In this document: positions 54,846 to 62,718 of the stretch, in pieces
Layout: each line of letters begins with the position of its first letter
Numbering within the stretch: the first letter of the stretch is position 1
Assembly: GCA_016715365.1 (NCBI GenBank)
Contig: JADKAM010000002.1
Coordinates: 241,001 to 305,000 of the forward strand
Source of the DNA: Chitinophagaceae bacterium
GTDB lineage: Bacteria; Bacteroidota; Bacteroidia; Chitinophagales; Chitinophagaceae
Direction: 5' to 3'
DNA length: 64,000 nt
The notes under the pieces: model-generated
Database searches by the model: none
Told to the model about the DNA's origin: nothing
What the model saw: only the letters and a program-made list of their open reading frames with translations
Position numbers and translations under genes: made by a program

Positions 54846-55214
54846 TTATTTTTTTTTAACCTCCTCAATAACATCCCCATACTTTTCGGTAAGTATTATC
54901 AATACAGGCTTATTGGTTTTCTTTGATTGCTTCAGCAACAGTAAAGCGGTCTTACAGTTTTTATTTGTACGCATCAGTTTATAAAACCGGGCCGATTGAA
55001 AAAAAGTAACTTCATAATAATCCCTGTTAACCGGCGGCGCAACAATATTTGCCACCGTTAGTATTTGTGGTGGTATGGTATCGGGTAAAATAATCTGTGG
55101 TTTTGCATTAGCCATACTCAACATTGAAATCATCATAAATATAAACAATAAAGCAGGGCTGTATTTTTTACAACCCTGCTTTAATTGAATACAGTATAAT
55201 ATTTTTTTAAGCAT
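54846..55214 (-). CDS. Small exported protein resembling a protein-glutaminase pro-region
   Basis: A 122-residue protein with a long signal peptide ending near MANA (residue 37). It starts 2 bp after the stop of the protein-glutaminase gene on the same strand. Its residues 78-113 line up without gaps with residues 84-119 in the pro-region of that enzyme (ten identities: Tyr, Asn-Lys, Leu, Lys, Asn, Pro-Val, Leu and Gly), including KKTNKPV against IKANVPV. It may thus be a free-standing inhibitor or chaperone of the enzyme. This relation is my inference from a short alignment. A terminator-like hairpin lies within its first codons. Confidence 0.55.
   Translation of the reverse strand: MLKKILYCIQLKQGCKKYSPALLFIFMMISMLSMANAKPQIILPDTIPPQILTVANIVAPPVNRDYYEVTFFQSARFYKLMRTNKNCKTALLLLKQSKKTNKPVLIILTEKYGDVIEEVKKK
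55148..55184 (-). other. Terminator-like hairpin inside the signal-peptide coding region
   Basis: On the minus strand AAAGCAGGG (55174-55182) pairs with CCCTGCTTT (55150-55158), followed by ATTGTTT. It lies about 35 bp after the glutaminase stop, yet inside the following ORF. It may weaken expression of the small gene relative to the enzyme. Confidence 0.5.
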
Positions 55215-55216
55215 AT

Positions 55217-56323
55217 TTAATTACAGGTAATCGAATTTTTATAACCAATCAGTGTTTGCTCAGTGTTTACATAATTAGGGTCGGTTCCAAAACTGGCACT
55301 GCTGCCCATTGGCCAGTAAGCCGATCCTGGCTGTATGCTATATGAAGTTACGTTTGCATTGGGATTACAGCTTGTATTTTTTTGTGCCTGCAACCAGGTA
55401 GAAAGTTTTACCGGGGTTGTAAACATTCCCGGATCAATCACATAACAAATCTGGTATGTAAATGATCCCCGTTTTACATGTAACCTTAATAAAGGTACCA
55501 CATGGTACCACCATTCTACACAGCAGCCGCCCCACATATTTGCTTTTACAGCCAGTTTGTTTGGGTAGCCTTCTGCAAAGCTAAAAACCTTTTCTACACA
55601 GTAACCATATTTCTTACTGATCATCTGGCGCATTTTATGTGCCCTTGCATAGCATCCATCCCGTACATATTGAAAAGGTATGCAGTTGGTAATGGTATAT
55701 GGCGGCGGATTATTACATCCCTGGCTGGCACAGTAATTAAATATATTTACCAGGGTAGCATAGTCCGGTACCACATTGGTACATAATTTAAATACGGGAA
55801 ACCTGATTTGATAATCAACCTGGTTAAAAACGGCGGTGTCAATTTTTGTAACATCAATCCTTACCGGTGCAACTCCTTTTATTTTCAACTCCGGGCTGTT
55901 AATGCCGGTTCCGGTATTGTAAGCTCTTATTTCCTTATCGGTAGCCCTGGTGATATTTGTTAGTGCCCCGGTTGTTGCATTCAGCGTAAATCGTACAGGT
56001 ACATTGGCTTTAATCGCTTCAGTAAGCATGCCTATATTATCTGTGTATGCTTTGTTGCTTTTATCAATGCTGTAAATGGCTTCCCGTTCGTAAAACCGCA
56101 GTTCAGCTTTTTTGCCATCCCTGTCTTCAGTCATCATGGCAATGGTGAGTAATGTGTTTTCTGTTTGTGCAGGTTTTGCAGTAGCTGTTTTTGTTTGTTC
56201 CGCTGCCGGTTTTAACGGGGCATTTTTGTCTTTATTGTTGTTGTTACATGCAACAAATAACAGTATGGTGGGCATTGCAAATACAATTAGTGGTTTGCTA
56301 AAGCCTTTTAAAAATGTTTTCAT
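55217..56323 (-). CDS. Protein-glutaminase family lipoprotein (protein deamidase)
   Basis: A 368-residue protein; the ATG at 56321-56323 gives a lipoprotein signal with lipobox LLFVACNN (Cys26). Then comes a pro-region (about 55-190) and a C-terminal domain closely resembling Chryseobacterium protein-glutaminase: IPFQYVRDGCYARAHKMRQM with catalytic Cys224, GGCCVEWWYHV with His274, and VIDPGMF with Asp297, plus Cys-rich turns. Such enzymes deamidate glutamine side chains in intact proteins and are made as inactive proenzymes. Lipid anchoring is unusual compared with the freely secreted Chryseobacterium enzyme. The pro-region-like 122-residue protein is encoded directly downstream. Confidence 0.85.
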   Translation of the reverse strand: MKTFLKGFSKPLIVFAMPTILLFVACNNNNKDKNAPLKPAAEQTKTATAKPAQTENTLLTIAMMTEDRDGKKAELRFYEREAIYSIDKSNKAYTDNIGMLTEAIKANVPVRFTLNATTGALTNITRATDKEIRAYNTGTGINSPELKIKGVAPVRIDVTKIDTAVFNQVDYQIRFPVFKLCTNVVPDYATLVNIFNYCASQGCNNPPPYTITNCIPFQYVRDGCYARAHKMRQMISKKYGYCVEKVFSFAEGYPNKLAVKANMWGGCCVEWWYHVVPLLRLHVKRGSFTYQICYVIDPGMFTTPVKLSTWLQAQKNTSCNPNANVTSYSIQPGSAYWPMGSSASFGTDPNYVNTEQTLIGYKNSITCN

Positions 56324-56476
56324 TGTATAAAATTTGGGGTGAATAAAGAAGATTGAATACGGTATAAATCTACTGCTCTTCTTTCCTCTCTGCAATACCC
56401 TAAAAGTAGTATTGGAGCATTGGTTCTCTAATATAAGCCGAATTTCGGACCACTAACCTGTTCAACATAAATTCGA

Positions 56477-56507
56477 TTTGCATCTGCAATAAATAAACTG
56501 TACTTTG
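56477..56507 (+). promoter_or_regulatory. Promoter of the 267-residue lipoprotein gene
   Basis: TTTG (56477-56480), a 20-bp spacer, then TACTTTG (56501-56507), a good match to the Bacteroidota -33/-7 pattern, about 70 bp before the ATG. Confidence 0.55.
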
Positions 56508-56577
56508 TCAGCTGTCTCCCCAAATGAATTCCATTTAATACTGCCCCATTATTTATTAATTTCTAAACCAAACAAAA

Positions 56578-57381
56578 ATGAAAAAAATCGTATTTATGAT
56601 GGCAGGGCTGTTTTTATTGGCGTCCTGTAACAATTCTGGCGACAAATCGGCCGACAGCAAAGTAAAGTACAGCGACCTGGCCAATGACCTGCTTAAAGGA
56701 GATATTGAATCAATTGAGGATACTCCTTTCCAGGTTGACAGTACCGGAAAAATAGGTGCCATGGATTCCTGTTGTATTGATGTTACCCAGTATGATGCAA
56801 ACGGCAATGCTGTTAAATTTACCTCTAAAGACAGTAAAGGAACTGTGAAGAGCGAATCTGTTTTTACAAGGCATGAAAATGGATTGTGGACAGGAGCTAC
56901 CGACACAAAAGACGGCAAACCTTCCGGCTCTATGAAAGTTACTGTTGATGATAAGGGCCAGTATACAAAAGCCCAAACAACCGATTCTACTGGTAAACCG
57001 GATGTATATTATACCGATATTACTCAAAATGAATTTGGGCAGGTTCTCAGCTGGAAAGAATATGATAAAGACAGTGTTTTCAGGCAGGAAGGACAGGGTA
57101 AATATGAAAAAAGCCTGTTCATGGGATTTACTACCAAAGACAGTGTGGGTAAAGTAAAATCTACCAGCGCTGCCAGGTATAATGATAAAGGCGAGCAAAT
57201 AGAATTCTCCAATACAACCAGTACCAAAGATACTACCACAACCAAGGTTACAAAATATACTTACGATACGCATGATGACAAGGGTAACTGGACCCAGCGT
57301 ACCGAATGGGATGACAAAGGCAAGGCAACAAAAATTACAAAGCGGGTTTATACTTACAGGAAGGAAGAGGCAAAGAAATAG
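56578..57381 (+). CDS. Repeat-containing lipoprotein of unknown function
   Basis: A 267-residue protein with lipobox LLASCNNS (Cys17). The mature part has repeated strands in the style of RHS/YD or WD-like toxin-immunity antigens: QYDANGNAVKFTSKDSKG, RYNDKGEQIEFSNTTS, YDTHDDKGNWTQRTEWDDKGK, with D/N-G and K-G turns. Such 'antigen-like' beta-repeat lipoproteins are common and functionally unknown. It is divergent from the protein-glutaminase gene, with its own promoter and terminator. Tandem-like turns suggest a beta-sheet surface protein. Confidence 0.7.
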   Translation: MKKIVFMMAGLFLLASCNNSGDKSADSKVKYSDLANDLLKGDIESIEDTPFQVDSTGKIGAMDSCCIDVTQYDANGNAVKFTSKDSKGTVKSESVFTRHENGLWTGATDTKDGKPSGSMKVTVDDKGQYTKAQTTDSTGKPDVYYTDITQNEFGQVLSWKEYDKDSVFRQEGQGKYEKSLFMGFTTKDSVGKVKSTSAARYNDKGEQIEFSNTTSTKDTTTTKVTKYTYDTHDDKGNWTQRTEWDDKGKATKITKRVYTYRKEEAKK

Positions 57382-57395
57382 TTATATTACTCCAC

Positions 57396-57424
57396 TCGTC
57401 CCTGTCTGTGACGGGGACGTTTTG
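57396..57424 (+). terminator. Rho-independent terminator after the lipoprotein gene
   Basis: CGTCCC (57397-57402) pairs with GGGACG (57414-57419), with inner pairing, followed by TTTTG. From here to the tRNA (57425-57573) I see nothing recognisable. Confidence 0.75.
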
Positions 57425-57573
57425 AATAATTGTTTCTTACAATTTGATAAAAGTTGAAAAAAAGTAATATCGCTCAATGGCTGCCGGATAGAAGTGAAAA
57501 GCGTAACACAGTGAAGCTTGTAACGGATAGCCGGAACAAAAGTCAAATAGAATTCCTAAAGCTTACAGCCCCA

Positions 57574-57608
57574 AATAAAAAGAGCCTTTCATTGCTGAAA
57601 GGCTCTTC
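57574..57608 (-). terminator. Rho-independent terminator of tRNA-Glu
   Basis: On the minus strand AAGAGCCTTTC (complement of 57597-57607) pairs with GAAAGGCTCTT (complement of 57580-57590), followed by TTTATTT. It lies 6 bp after the tRNA. Confidence 0.9.
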
Positions 57609-57613
57609 TGTAG

Positions 57614-57685
57614 TACCACGTACGGGATTCGAACCCGTGATTCCTCCGTGAAAGGGAGGCGTCTTAACCCCTTGACCAACGCGGC
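57614..57685 (-). tRNA. tRNA-Glu (TTC)
   Basis: A 72-nt cloverleaf on the minus strand. The acceptor is GCCGCGT with ACGTGGT (G-T wobbles) and discriminator A; the D-arm region TGGTCAAGGGGTTAAGACG, the anticodon arm CCTCC-CTTTCAC-GGAGG with anticodon TTC, and the T-arm GGGTTCGAATCCC are all present. No CCA is encoded. It has a near-perfect promoter and its own terminator. Confidence 0.95.
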
Positions 57686-57704
57686 ATTTCCTGTTAAAGG
57701 ACGG

Positions 57705-57736
57705 CAAAGATAACGTTCGGCAGTTTTTCAACCAAA
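57705..57736 (-). promoter_or_regulatory. Promoter of tRNA-Glu
   Basis: Minus strand TTTG, exactly 20 bp, then TATCTTTG; the -7 element is about 20 bp before the tRNA. It is the best match to the phylum's TTTG-N20-TAnnTTTG promoter in this window. Confidence 0.7.
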
Positions 57737-57785
57737 TAATTTAAATCGTTTGTAAATATTCCCTCATTATATGTGTTACAAAATG

Positions 57786-57793
57786 TACTTTTG
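57786..57793 (+). promoter_or_regulatory. Candidate -7 element for gap
   Basis: TACTTTTG matches TAnnTTTG, about 42 bp before the gap ATG. The nearest TTTG is too far upstream (33 bp). Confidence 0.45.
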
Positions 57794-57835
57794 CAGCGCA
57801 AATTCGCAATTCATAATTTATAATTTATAATTCAA

Positions 57836-58846
57836 ATGAGTACAGTAAAAGTTGCAATTAACGGGTTCGGTCGTATCGGCCGCCTGGTTTATCGTCAGAT
57901 ATACGATATGAAAGGTATTGATGTAGTTGCCATCAATGATTTAACCAGCCCGGCTGTGCTGGCACATTTATTAAAGTACGACAGTGCCCAGGGCCGTTTT
58001 GGCCAGGATGTAAAATCAACCGACAATGCCATTGTAGTTAATGGCGATGAAGTGAAAGTTTATGCACAAAAAGATCCGGCTCAAATTCCATGGGGCAGCC
58101 ACGATGTGGATGTGGTGATTGAGTGTACCGGTTTCTTTACCGATAAGGCAAAAGCCGAAGCTCATTTAACAGCCGGCGCAAAAAGAGTGGTTATTTCTGC
58201 TCCTGCAACCGGCGATCTGAAAACCGTGGTATTTAATGTTAACCATGCTATTTTAGATGGCAGCGAAACGGTGATCAGTTGCGCAAGTTGCACTACCAAC
58301 TGTTTGGCGCCAATGGCCAAAACACTCAATGATAGTTTTGGAATTGTAACCGGTATCATGAGTACCATACATGCTTATACAAACGATCAGAATACATTGG
58401 ATGCGCCGCATCCAAAGGGTGATTTACGCAGGGCAAGAGCCGCAGCTGCCAACATTGTACCTAACAGCACCGGTGCTGCCAAAGCAATCGGACTGGTTTT
58501 ACCTGAATTAAAAGGCAAATTAGATGGTGGCGCTCAAAGGGTGCCTGTAATTACAGGTTCTGTTACCGAACTGTATTCTATTTTAGAAAAAACAGTTACT
58601 GTAGAAGAAATTAATGCTGCTATGAAAGCCGCCAGCAATGAAAGCTTTGGATATAATGAAGACGAAATTGTAAGTACCGATGTTATTGGTATCAGTTTTG
58701 GTTCTTTGTTTGATGCAACCCAAACCAAGGTAATGACCATGGGCGATAAGCAAATGGTGAAAACTGTAAGCTGGTACGATAATGAAATGAGCTATGTAAG
58801 CCAGTTGGTGCGTACAGTGCATCATTTTGCAGGGTTGATAAAATAA
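57836..58846 (+). CDS. gap: Glyceraldehyde-3-phosphate dehydrogenase, type I
   Basis: A 336-residue GAPDH: NAD-binding start VAINGFGRIGRLVYRQ, catalytic Cys in SCASCTTNCLAPMAK, phosphate-site NSTGAAKAIGLVLPELKGKLDG, and the C-terminal WYDNEMSYVSQLVR. It converts glyceraldehyde 3-phosphate to 1,3-bisphosphoglycerate with NAD. pgk, which uses that product, follows 160 bp later on the same strand, so the two are a glycolytic pair. It is full length. Confidence 0.97.
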   Translation: MSTVKVAINGFGRIGRLVYRQIYDMKGIDVVAINDLTSPAVLAHLLKYDSAQGRFGQDVKSTDNAIVVNGDEVKVYAQKDPAQIPWGSHDVDVVIECTGFFTDKAKAEAHLTAGAKRVVISAPATGDLKTVVFNVNHAILDGSETVISCASCTTNCLAPMAKTLNDSFGIVTGIMSTIHAYTNDQNTLDAPHPKGDLRRARAAAANIVPNSTGAAKAIGLVLPELKGKLDGGAQRVPVITGSVTELYSILEKTVTVEEINAAMKAASNESFGYNEDEIVSTDVIGISFGSLFDATQTKVMTMGDKQMVKTVSWYDNEMSYVSQLVRTVHHFAGLIK

Positions 58847-58904
58847 GTTGTCGTTCCAATCGTCTACCTTCATAAGGAAAACGGGATCTTGAATAAAACT
58901 TTTT

Positions 58905-58984
58905 AACCGCAGAGAAAGTGAGTTAATGGAGATTTCGCAGAGATAGTCAGCGTAAACTCTGGTTCTCTTTTTCTCTGCGTTTTT
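58905..58984. repeat. CGCAGAG-family inverted repeat between gap and pgk
   Basis: CGCAGAGAAAG (58908-58918) can pair with the CTTTTTCTCTGCG end (about 58967-58979); a further TCGCAGAGA unit is inside. This AACCGCAGAG / CTCTGCGTTTTT type is a dispersed repeat seen in many Bacteroidota genomes. A T-rich end (GTTTTTATTTTA) could make it act as a terminator for gap. Confidence 0.65.
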
Positions 58985-59005
58985 ATTTTAAATAATCAGT
59001 TGATC

Positions 59006-60235
59006 ATGAGTAAATTTTCAGACTTCAATTTTGCCGGCCACAAAGCCCTTATCCGTGTTGATTTTAATGTTCCATTAGATGAGCAGTTTAACATCACCGA
59101 TGATACCCGTATGACGGCTACCATCCCCACCATTAAAAAAGTTTTGGCAGATGGGGGCAGCGTAATATTAATGAGTCACCTGGGCCGCCCAAAAGATGGC
59201 CCTACAGATAAATACTCATTAAAGCACCTGATAAATCCGCTTTATAAATTACTGAATGTAGGGCATACGAACCCTGCTATTGGAGATGGGAGCACCCGGG
59301 TATTTTTTGCAGATGATTGTGTAGGTTCACAGGCTGGGCTTACAGCTTCTATGTTAAGGCCCGGTGAGGTTTTGTTGTTGGAAAATCTTCGTTTTCATAA
59401 AGAAGAAGAAAAAGGGGATGAAGCTTTTGCTGAAAAATTAAGCAAGCTGGGCGATGTGTATATCAACGATGCATTTGGTACTGCACACAGGGCACATGCT
59501 TCAACTGCTGTGATCGCAAAATTTTTTCCTGCAGAAAAAAGGATGTTTGGTTTGCTGATGAACGCCGAAGTATTAAGTGCAGAGAAAGTGTTGCATGAAG
59601 CTGAAAAACCTTTCTGCGCCATCATTGGCGGGGCCAAGGTTTCGGATAAAATTCTCATCATCGAAAATTTATTGGAAAGAGCAACAGATATTATCATTGG
59701 CGGTGGTATGGCGTACACTTTCTTAAAAGCCCGGGGCGGCAAAATTGGCTCTTCGCTTTGCGAAGACGACCGTTTACAAACCGCTTTGGATATTTTAGAA
59801 AAAGCCAAACAAAAAAATGTAAGCATTCATTTGCCCGAAGATTCTGTAATTGCTGATAAGTTTGCGGCCGATGCAAATACAGAAGTTCGCCCAAGCGATG
59901 CCATTCCGGATGGCTGGATGGGGTTGGATATTGGTCCTAAGGCAGTTGGTATTTTCAACGAAATAATTGGCAAATCAAAAACCATTTTATGGAACGGCCC
60001 CATGGGTGTTTTTGAAATGGAAAAATTTCAGGGAGGAACAAAAGCAGTGGCCTTGTCGGTAGCTGATGCTACCTCAAATGGAGCTTTCAGCTTAGTTGGC
60101 GGCGGCGACAGTGTGGCAGCAGTCAATAAGTTTCACCTGGCAGATAAAGTGAGTTATGTAAGCACCGGTGGCGGCGCCATGCTCGAATATTTTGAGGGAA
60201 AGGTTTTGCCGGGTATTGCTGCCATCAAGGATTAA
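59006..60235 (+). CDS. pgk: Phosphoglycerate kinase
   Basis: A 409-residue PGK: RVDFNVPLDEQFNITDDTR, SHLGRPKDGPTDKYSLKH, ENLRFHKEEEKGD, DAFGTAHRAHAS, GGAKVSDKI, GGGMAYTFLKA, and the nucleotide-binding end WNGPMGVFEM and GGGDSVAAV. ATG 59006 is chosen (MSKFSDFNF) over an in-frame TTG at 59000. It makes ATP and 3-phosphoglycerate from the gap product. Full length; no unusual features. Confidence 0.97.
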   Translation: MSKFSDFNFAGHKALIRVDFNVPLDEQFNITDDTRMTATIPTIKKVLADGGSVILMSHLGRPKDGPTDKYSLKHLINPLYKLLNVGHTNPAIGDGSTRVFFADDCVGSQAGLTASMLRPGEVLLLENLRFHKEEEKGDEAFAEKLSKLGDVYINDAFGTAHRAHASTAVIAKFFPAEKRMFGLLMNAEVLSAEKVLHEAEKPFCAIIGGAKVSDKILIIENLLERATDIIIGGGMAYTFLKARGGKIGSSLCEDDRLQTALDILEKAKQKNVSIHLPEDSVIADKFAADANTEVRPSDAIPDGWMGLDIGPKAVGIFNEIIGKSKTILWNGPMGVFEMEKFQGGTKAVALSVADATSNGAFSLVGGGDSVAAVNKFHLADKVSYVSTGGGAMLEYFEGKVLPGIAAIKD

Positions 60236-60330
60236 CAGTTTTTTTAGGTTACTTTTATTTAAAGAAGTAATTAATATAAAATATTCGCAGAAAATATTAT
60301 TTTTAAACTCTTAACATTAAAACAAAAATT

Positions 60331-60913
60331 ATGAAACGTACAGGATTATTAGTAGTACTCGGAATACTTGTTATTCTTGTTTTTTGGGGCTGCAGTGGAT
60401 ATAACGGCCTTGTAAAGCAGGATGAAAATGTAAAAAAGGCATGGAACAATGTGCAAACAGAGTATCAGAACAGATCTGACCTTGTTGGTAACCTGGTTAA
60501 CACGGTAAAAGGTGCTGCCAATTTTGAGCAGGAAACTCTAACCAAACTGGTTGAGGCAAGATCAAAGGCTACATCGGTTAACTTTACTGCCGATCAGTTA
60601 ACACCGGAAAACATTGCTAAATTCCAGGCGGCACAAAGCCAGATGAGCGGGGCATTAAGCCGTTTACTCGCTGTAGTTGAAAACTATCCTGATCTGAAAG
60701 CAACGCAAAACTTTACACAGTTACAGGGACACTGGAAGGATCGAAAACAACATTAAAAATTCAAGGAAGATTTTTAATGATGCCATCAATGTATATAATA
60801 CCAGGGTAAGATCTTTCCCCATGAATATTTTGGGTGGTATGTTTGGTTTTAGCGCTAAAGAAGGATTTAAAGCAGATGCAGGAGCTGAAAAAGCACCGGA
60901 GGTTAAATTCTAA
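60331..60913 (+). pseudogene. lemA: lemA-family gene, frameshifted
   Basis: The first ORF (60331-60756) starts as a normal LemA: N-terminal anchor (LLVVLGILVILVFWGCSGYN), DENVKKAWNNVQTEYQNRSDLVGNLVNTV, QETLTKLVEARSKA. It then breaks near LQGHWKDRKQH. The next frame restores LemA: NNIKNSRKIFNDAINVYN to GGMFGFSAKEGFKADAG and a stop at 60911-60913. Comparison with the second copy shows single-base deletions near 60731 and 60743. LemA proteins are small membrane proteins often linked to TPM proteins. Either decayed or sequencing errors. Confidence 0.75.
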
Positions 60914-60915
60914 TT

Positions 60916-61373
60916 ATGATACCGGTAAAGAAACAACCGGTTTGTTCGGGCTGCGGGGTTTTTCCCCGGGAAAGGAAGGGGCGGGCGCAAGGGCGTTTCC
61001 GAATATACAGCACAAATTCCGAAGCCAGAAGCAAAGCTGCATCTGTAAATATCAGCAGCAACAATGTTTCTGCAGATGATTTTACGAAGCAGGCTGCTGC
61101 CCAGGATGAATTGGCATCTGCAACCAATAACTTAATTATCAGGATAGAAAAGTATCCAACCTTAAAGGGCACAGCAGCTTATTCAGGATTGCAAACGCAG
61201 CTGGAAGGCACGGAAAGAAGAATTAAAGTGGCCAGGAAAGATTTTAATGAAGCAATAAATAATTACAATAGTTCCATCATTTCCAACAAACTTAGCAGGT
61301 TTTTGGTTTTTCTGAGAAGAAAGGCTTCCAGTCTGATGCTGGAGCTGATAAATCAATAGAAATAAAATTTTAA
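60916..61373 (+). pseudogene. Second lemA-family copy, truncated and frameshifted
   Basis: From about 61020 the sequence is LemA-like: SEARSKAASVNIS, ELASATNNLIIRIEKYPTLKG, LQTQLEGTERRIKVARKDFNEAINNYN. It then shifts frame twice (near 61276 and 61313) before the expected end FQSDAGADKSIEIKF with a TAA at 61371-61373, overlapping the ATG of the next gene. The N-terminal membrane anchor is missing; instead 60940-61010 is GC-rich, atypical sequence. The restored overlap with the next gene argues that it was once an intact operon member. Confidence 0.65.
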
Positions 61374-61834
61374 TGGGCCTATTTTCATTTTTTAAAAAGA
61401 GAGAATTTTTTTCTGCAAAAGACAAAGAGCAGATCGTGCAGGCTATTCGTTTGGCTGAAAAGGAAACCAGCGGCGAAATAAGGATTTACATAGAAAGTAA
61501 AAATGCGTTCATGGATGCCATTGACAGGGCTGCTGAAATTTTCTTTAAATTAAAAATGCAGGAAACAGAGCACCGCAATGCAGTGTTGCTTTACATTGCC
61601 ATGGATCATCATGAATTGGCTTTATTTGCCGATGAAGGTATTTACCAAAAAGCAGGAAAGGAATATTGGGACAATGCTGTTAAGAGCATGCTGTCTCAAT
61701 TTACAAAGGAAAATATCAGCAATGGTATTGAACAATGTATTGCACAGATAGGGCAGACTTTAAAAGAGAAATTTCCTTACATAGCAAATGAAGATAAAAA
61801 TGAATTGCCTGATGAAATTGTTTTTGGCAGCTAA
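61373..61834 (+). CDS. TPM-domain protein
   Basis: A 153-residue TPM (DUF477/TPM phosphatase-like) domain protein without a signal peptide: SAKDKEQIVQAIRLAEKETSGEIRIYIESK, HRNAVLLYIAMDHHELALFADEGIYQKAG, and a C-terminal helix. It is the only gene of the lemA-TPM cluster without an obvious frameshift. Overlap of its ATG with the restored lemA stop indicates translational coupling. The LemA-TPM association is widespread; its function in the envelope is not well known. Confidence 0.85.
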   Translation: MGLFSFFKKREFFSAKDKEQIVQAIRLAEKETSGEIRIYIESKNAFMDAIDRAAEIFFKLKMQETEHRNAVLLYIAMDHHELALFADEGIYQKAGKEYWDNAVKSMLSQFTKENISNGIEQCIAQIGQTLKEKFPYIANEDKNELPDEIVFGS

Positions 61835-61864
61835 ATCAAAAAAAGCAGTACCTGTTTTATAAAC

Positions 61865-62651
61865 ATGAAAAAATTCTTCTCCATAATTGCTTTACTGCTG
61901 TTAAGTGTATTGGCTTTCTCCCAGGAATCTTTTGATCTTGATAAATTACTGAAGGAGAAACCAACTAAACTTGTAATTGATTTTACCGGCACTTTAACAC
62001 CTGACCAGGCACAGGCCCTGGAAAACAAACTGGTTGCATTTGACGATTCAACATCTACACAAATAGCTGCTGTTATCGTTCCAACATTAAATGGAAATGA
62101 TATTGCTGATTTTAATATTGACCTTGGCCGGGCATGGGGTGTAGGCGGCAAAGCAATATAATAATGGCATTGTTCTATTTATTGCAAAAAACGACCGCAA
62201 ACTAAATATTGCAACTGGTTATGGGCTTGAAGGCGCATTGCCGGATTTAACTGCCAAACAGATAATCGATGATATCATTCGCCCCAATTTTAAAGGTGAA
62301 GATTATTACCGCGGTATTGAAGAAGGTACAGATGCCATCATACAGGCAGTAAAGGGCGAGTACAAAGCTCCGGAAAATTATAATAAACGAAAAAAGGGTA
62401 GTGGTGGAATAGGCAGGATAATTTTTATTATTGTAATGATCGTTATCTTTTTGGCTGTTTCTGGTGGTAAGGGAGGTGGTGGCTCATTTATGAGCAGGCG
62501 TGGTTTTGCTGCCTGGACAATTGGCAGTATGCTAAACAGTGGCGGAAGTGGCGGAGGCTGGAGCGGTGGTGGAGGAAGTTCGGGTGGTGGCGGTTTTGGT
62601 GGTTTTGGCGGTGGTAGTTTTGGTGGGGGTGGTTCAAGCGGAAGCTGGTAA
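61865..62651 (+). pseudogene. TPM-domain protein with Gly-rich tail, frameshifted
   Basis: The first part (61865-62161) has a signal peptide (FFSIIALLLLSVLAFSQ) and the start of a TPM domain (IDFTGTLTPDQAQALENKLVAF, then WGVGGK). It ends with a premature stop after a shift near 62150. The second frame continues correctly with QYNNGIVLFIAKNDRKLNIA, GYGLEGALPDLTAKQI, then a TM helix (IGRIIFIIVMIVIFLAV) and a Gly/Ser-rich tail ending SSGSW. Skipping one base joins them into a standard TPM protein of about 260 residues. A terminator follows. Confidence 0.75.
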
Positions 62652-62671
62652 TAAAAAAAATTAACATAAAT

Positions 62672-62702
62672 AAAAAATGCCTCCAACCGGAGGCATTTTT
62701 TA
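62672..62702. terminator. Bidirectional rho-independent terminator
   Basis: ATGCCTCC (62677-62684) pairs with GGAGGCAT (62689-62696); runs of A before and T after serve both the TPM gene (+) and the convergent M1 peptidase gene (-). Confidence 0.92.
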
Positions 62703-62718
62703 TTTGGTGGGATTTCTC

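Noticed and set aside
57454..57651. 65-residue ORF with TTG start ending in TGFEPVIPP
   Set aside because: It reads through the tRNA terminator and the tRNA-Glu complement; the well-known false 'RTGFEPV' peptide comes from antisense tRNA sequence.
62378..62686. Pro-rich minus-strand ORF
   Set aside because: It is the complement of the Gly-rich tail of the TPM protein.
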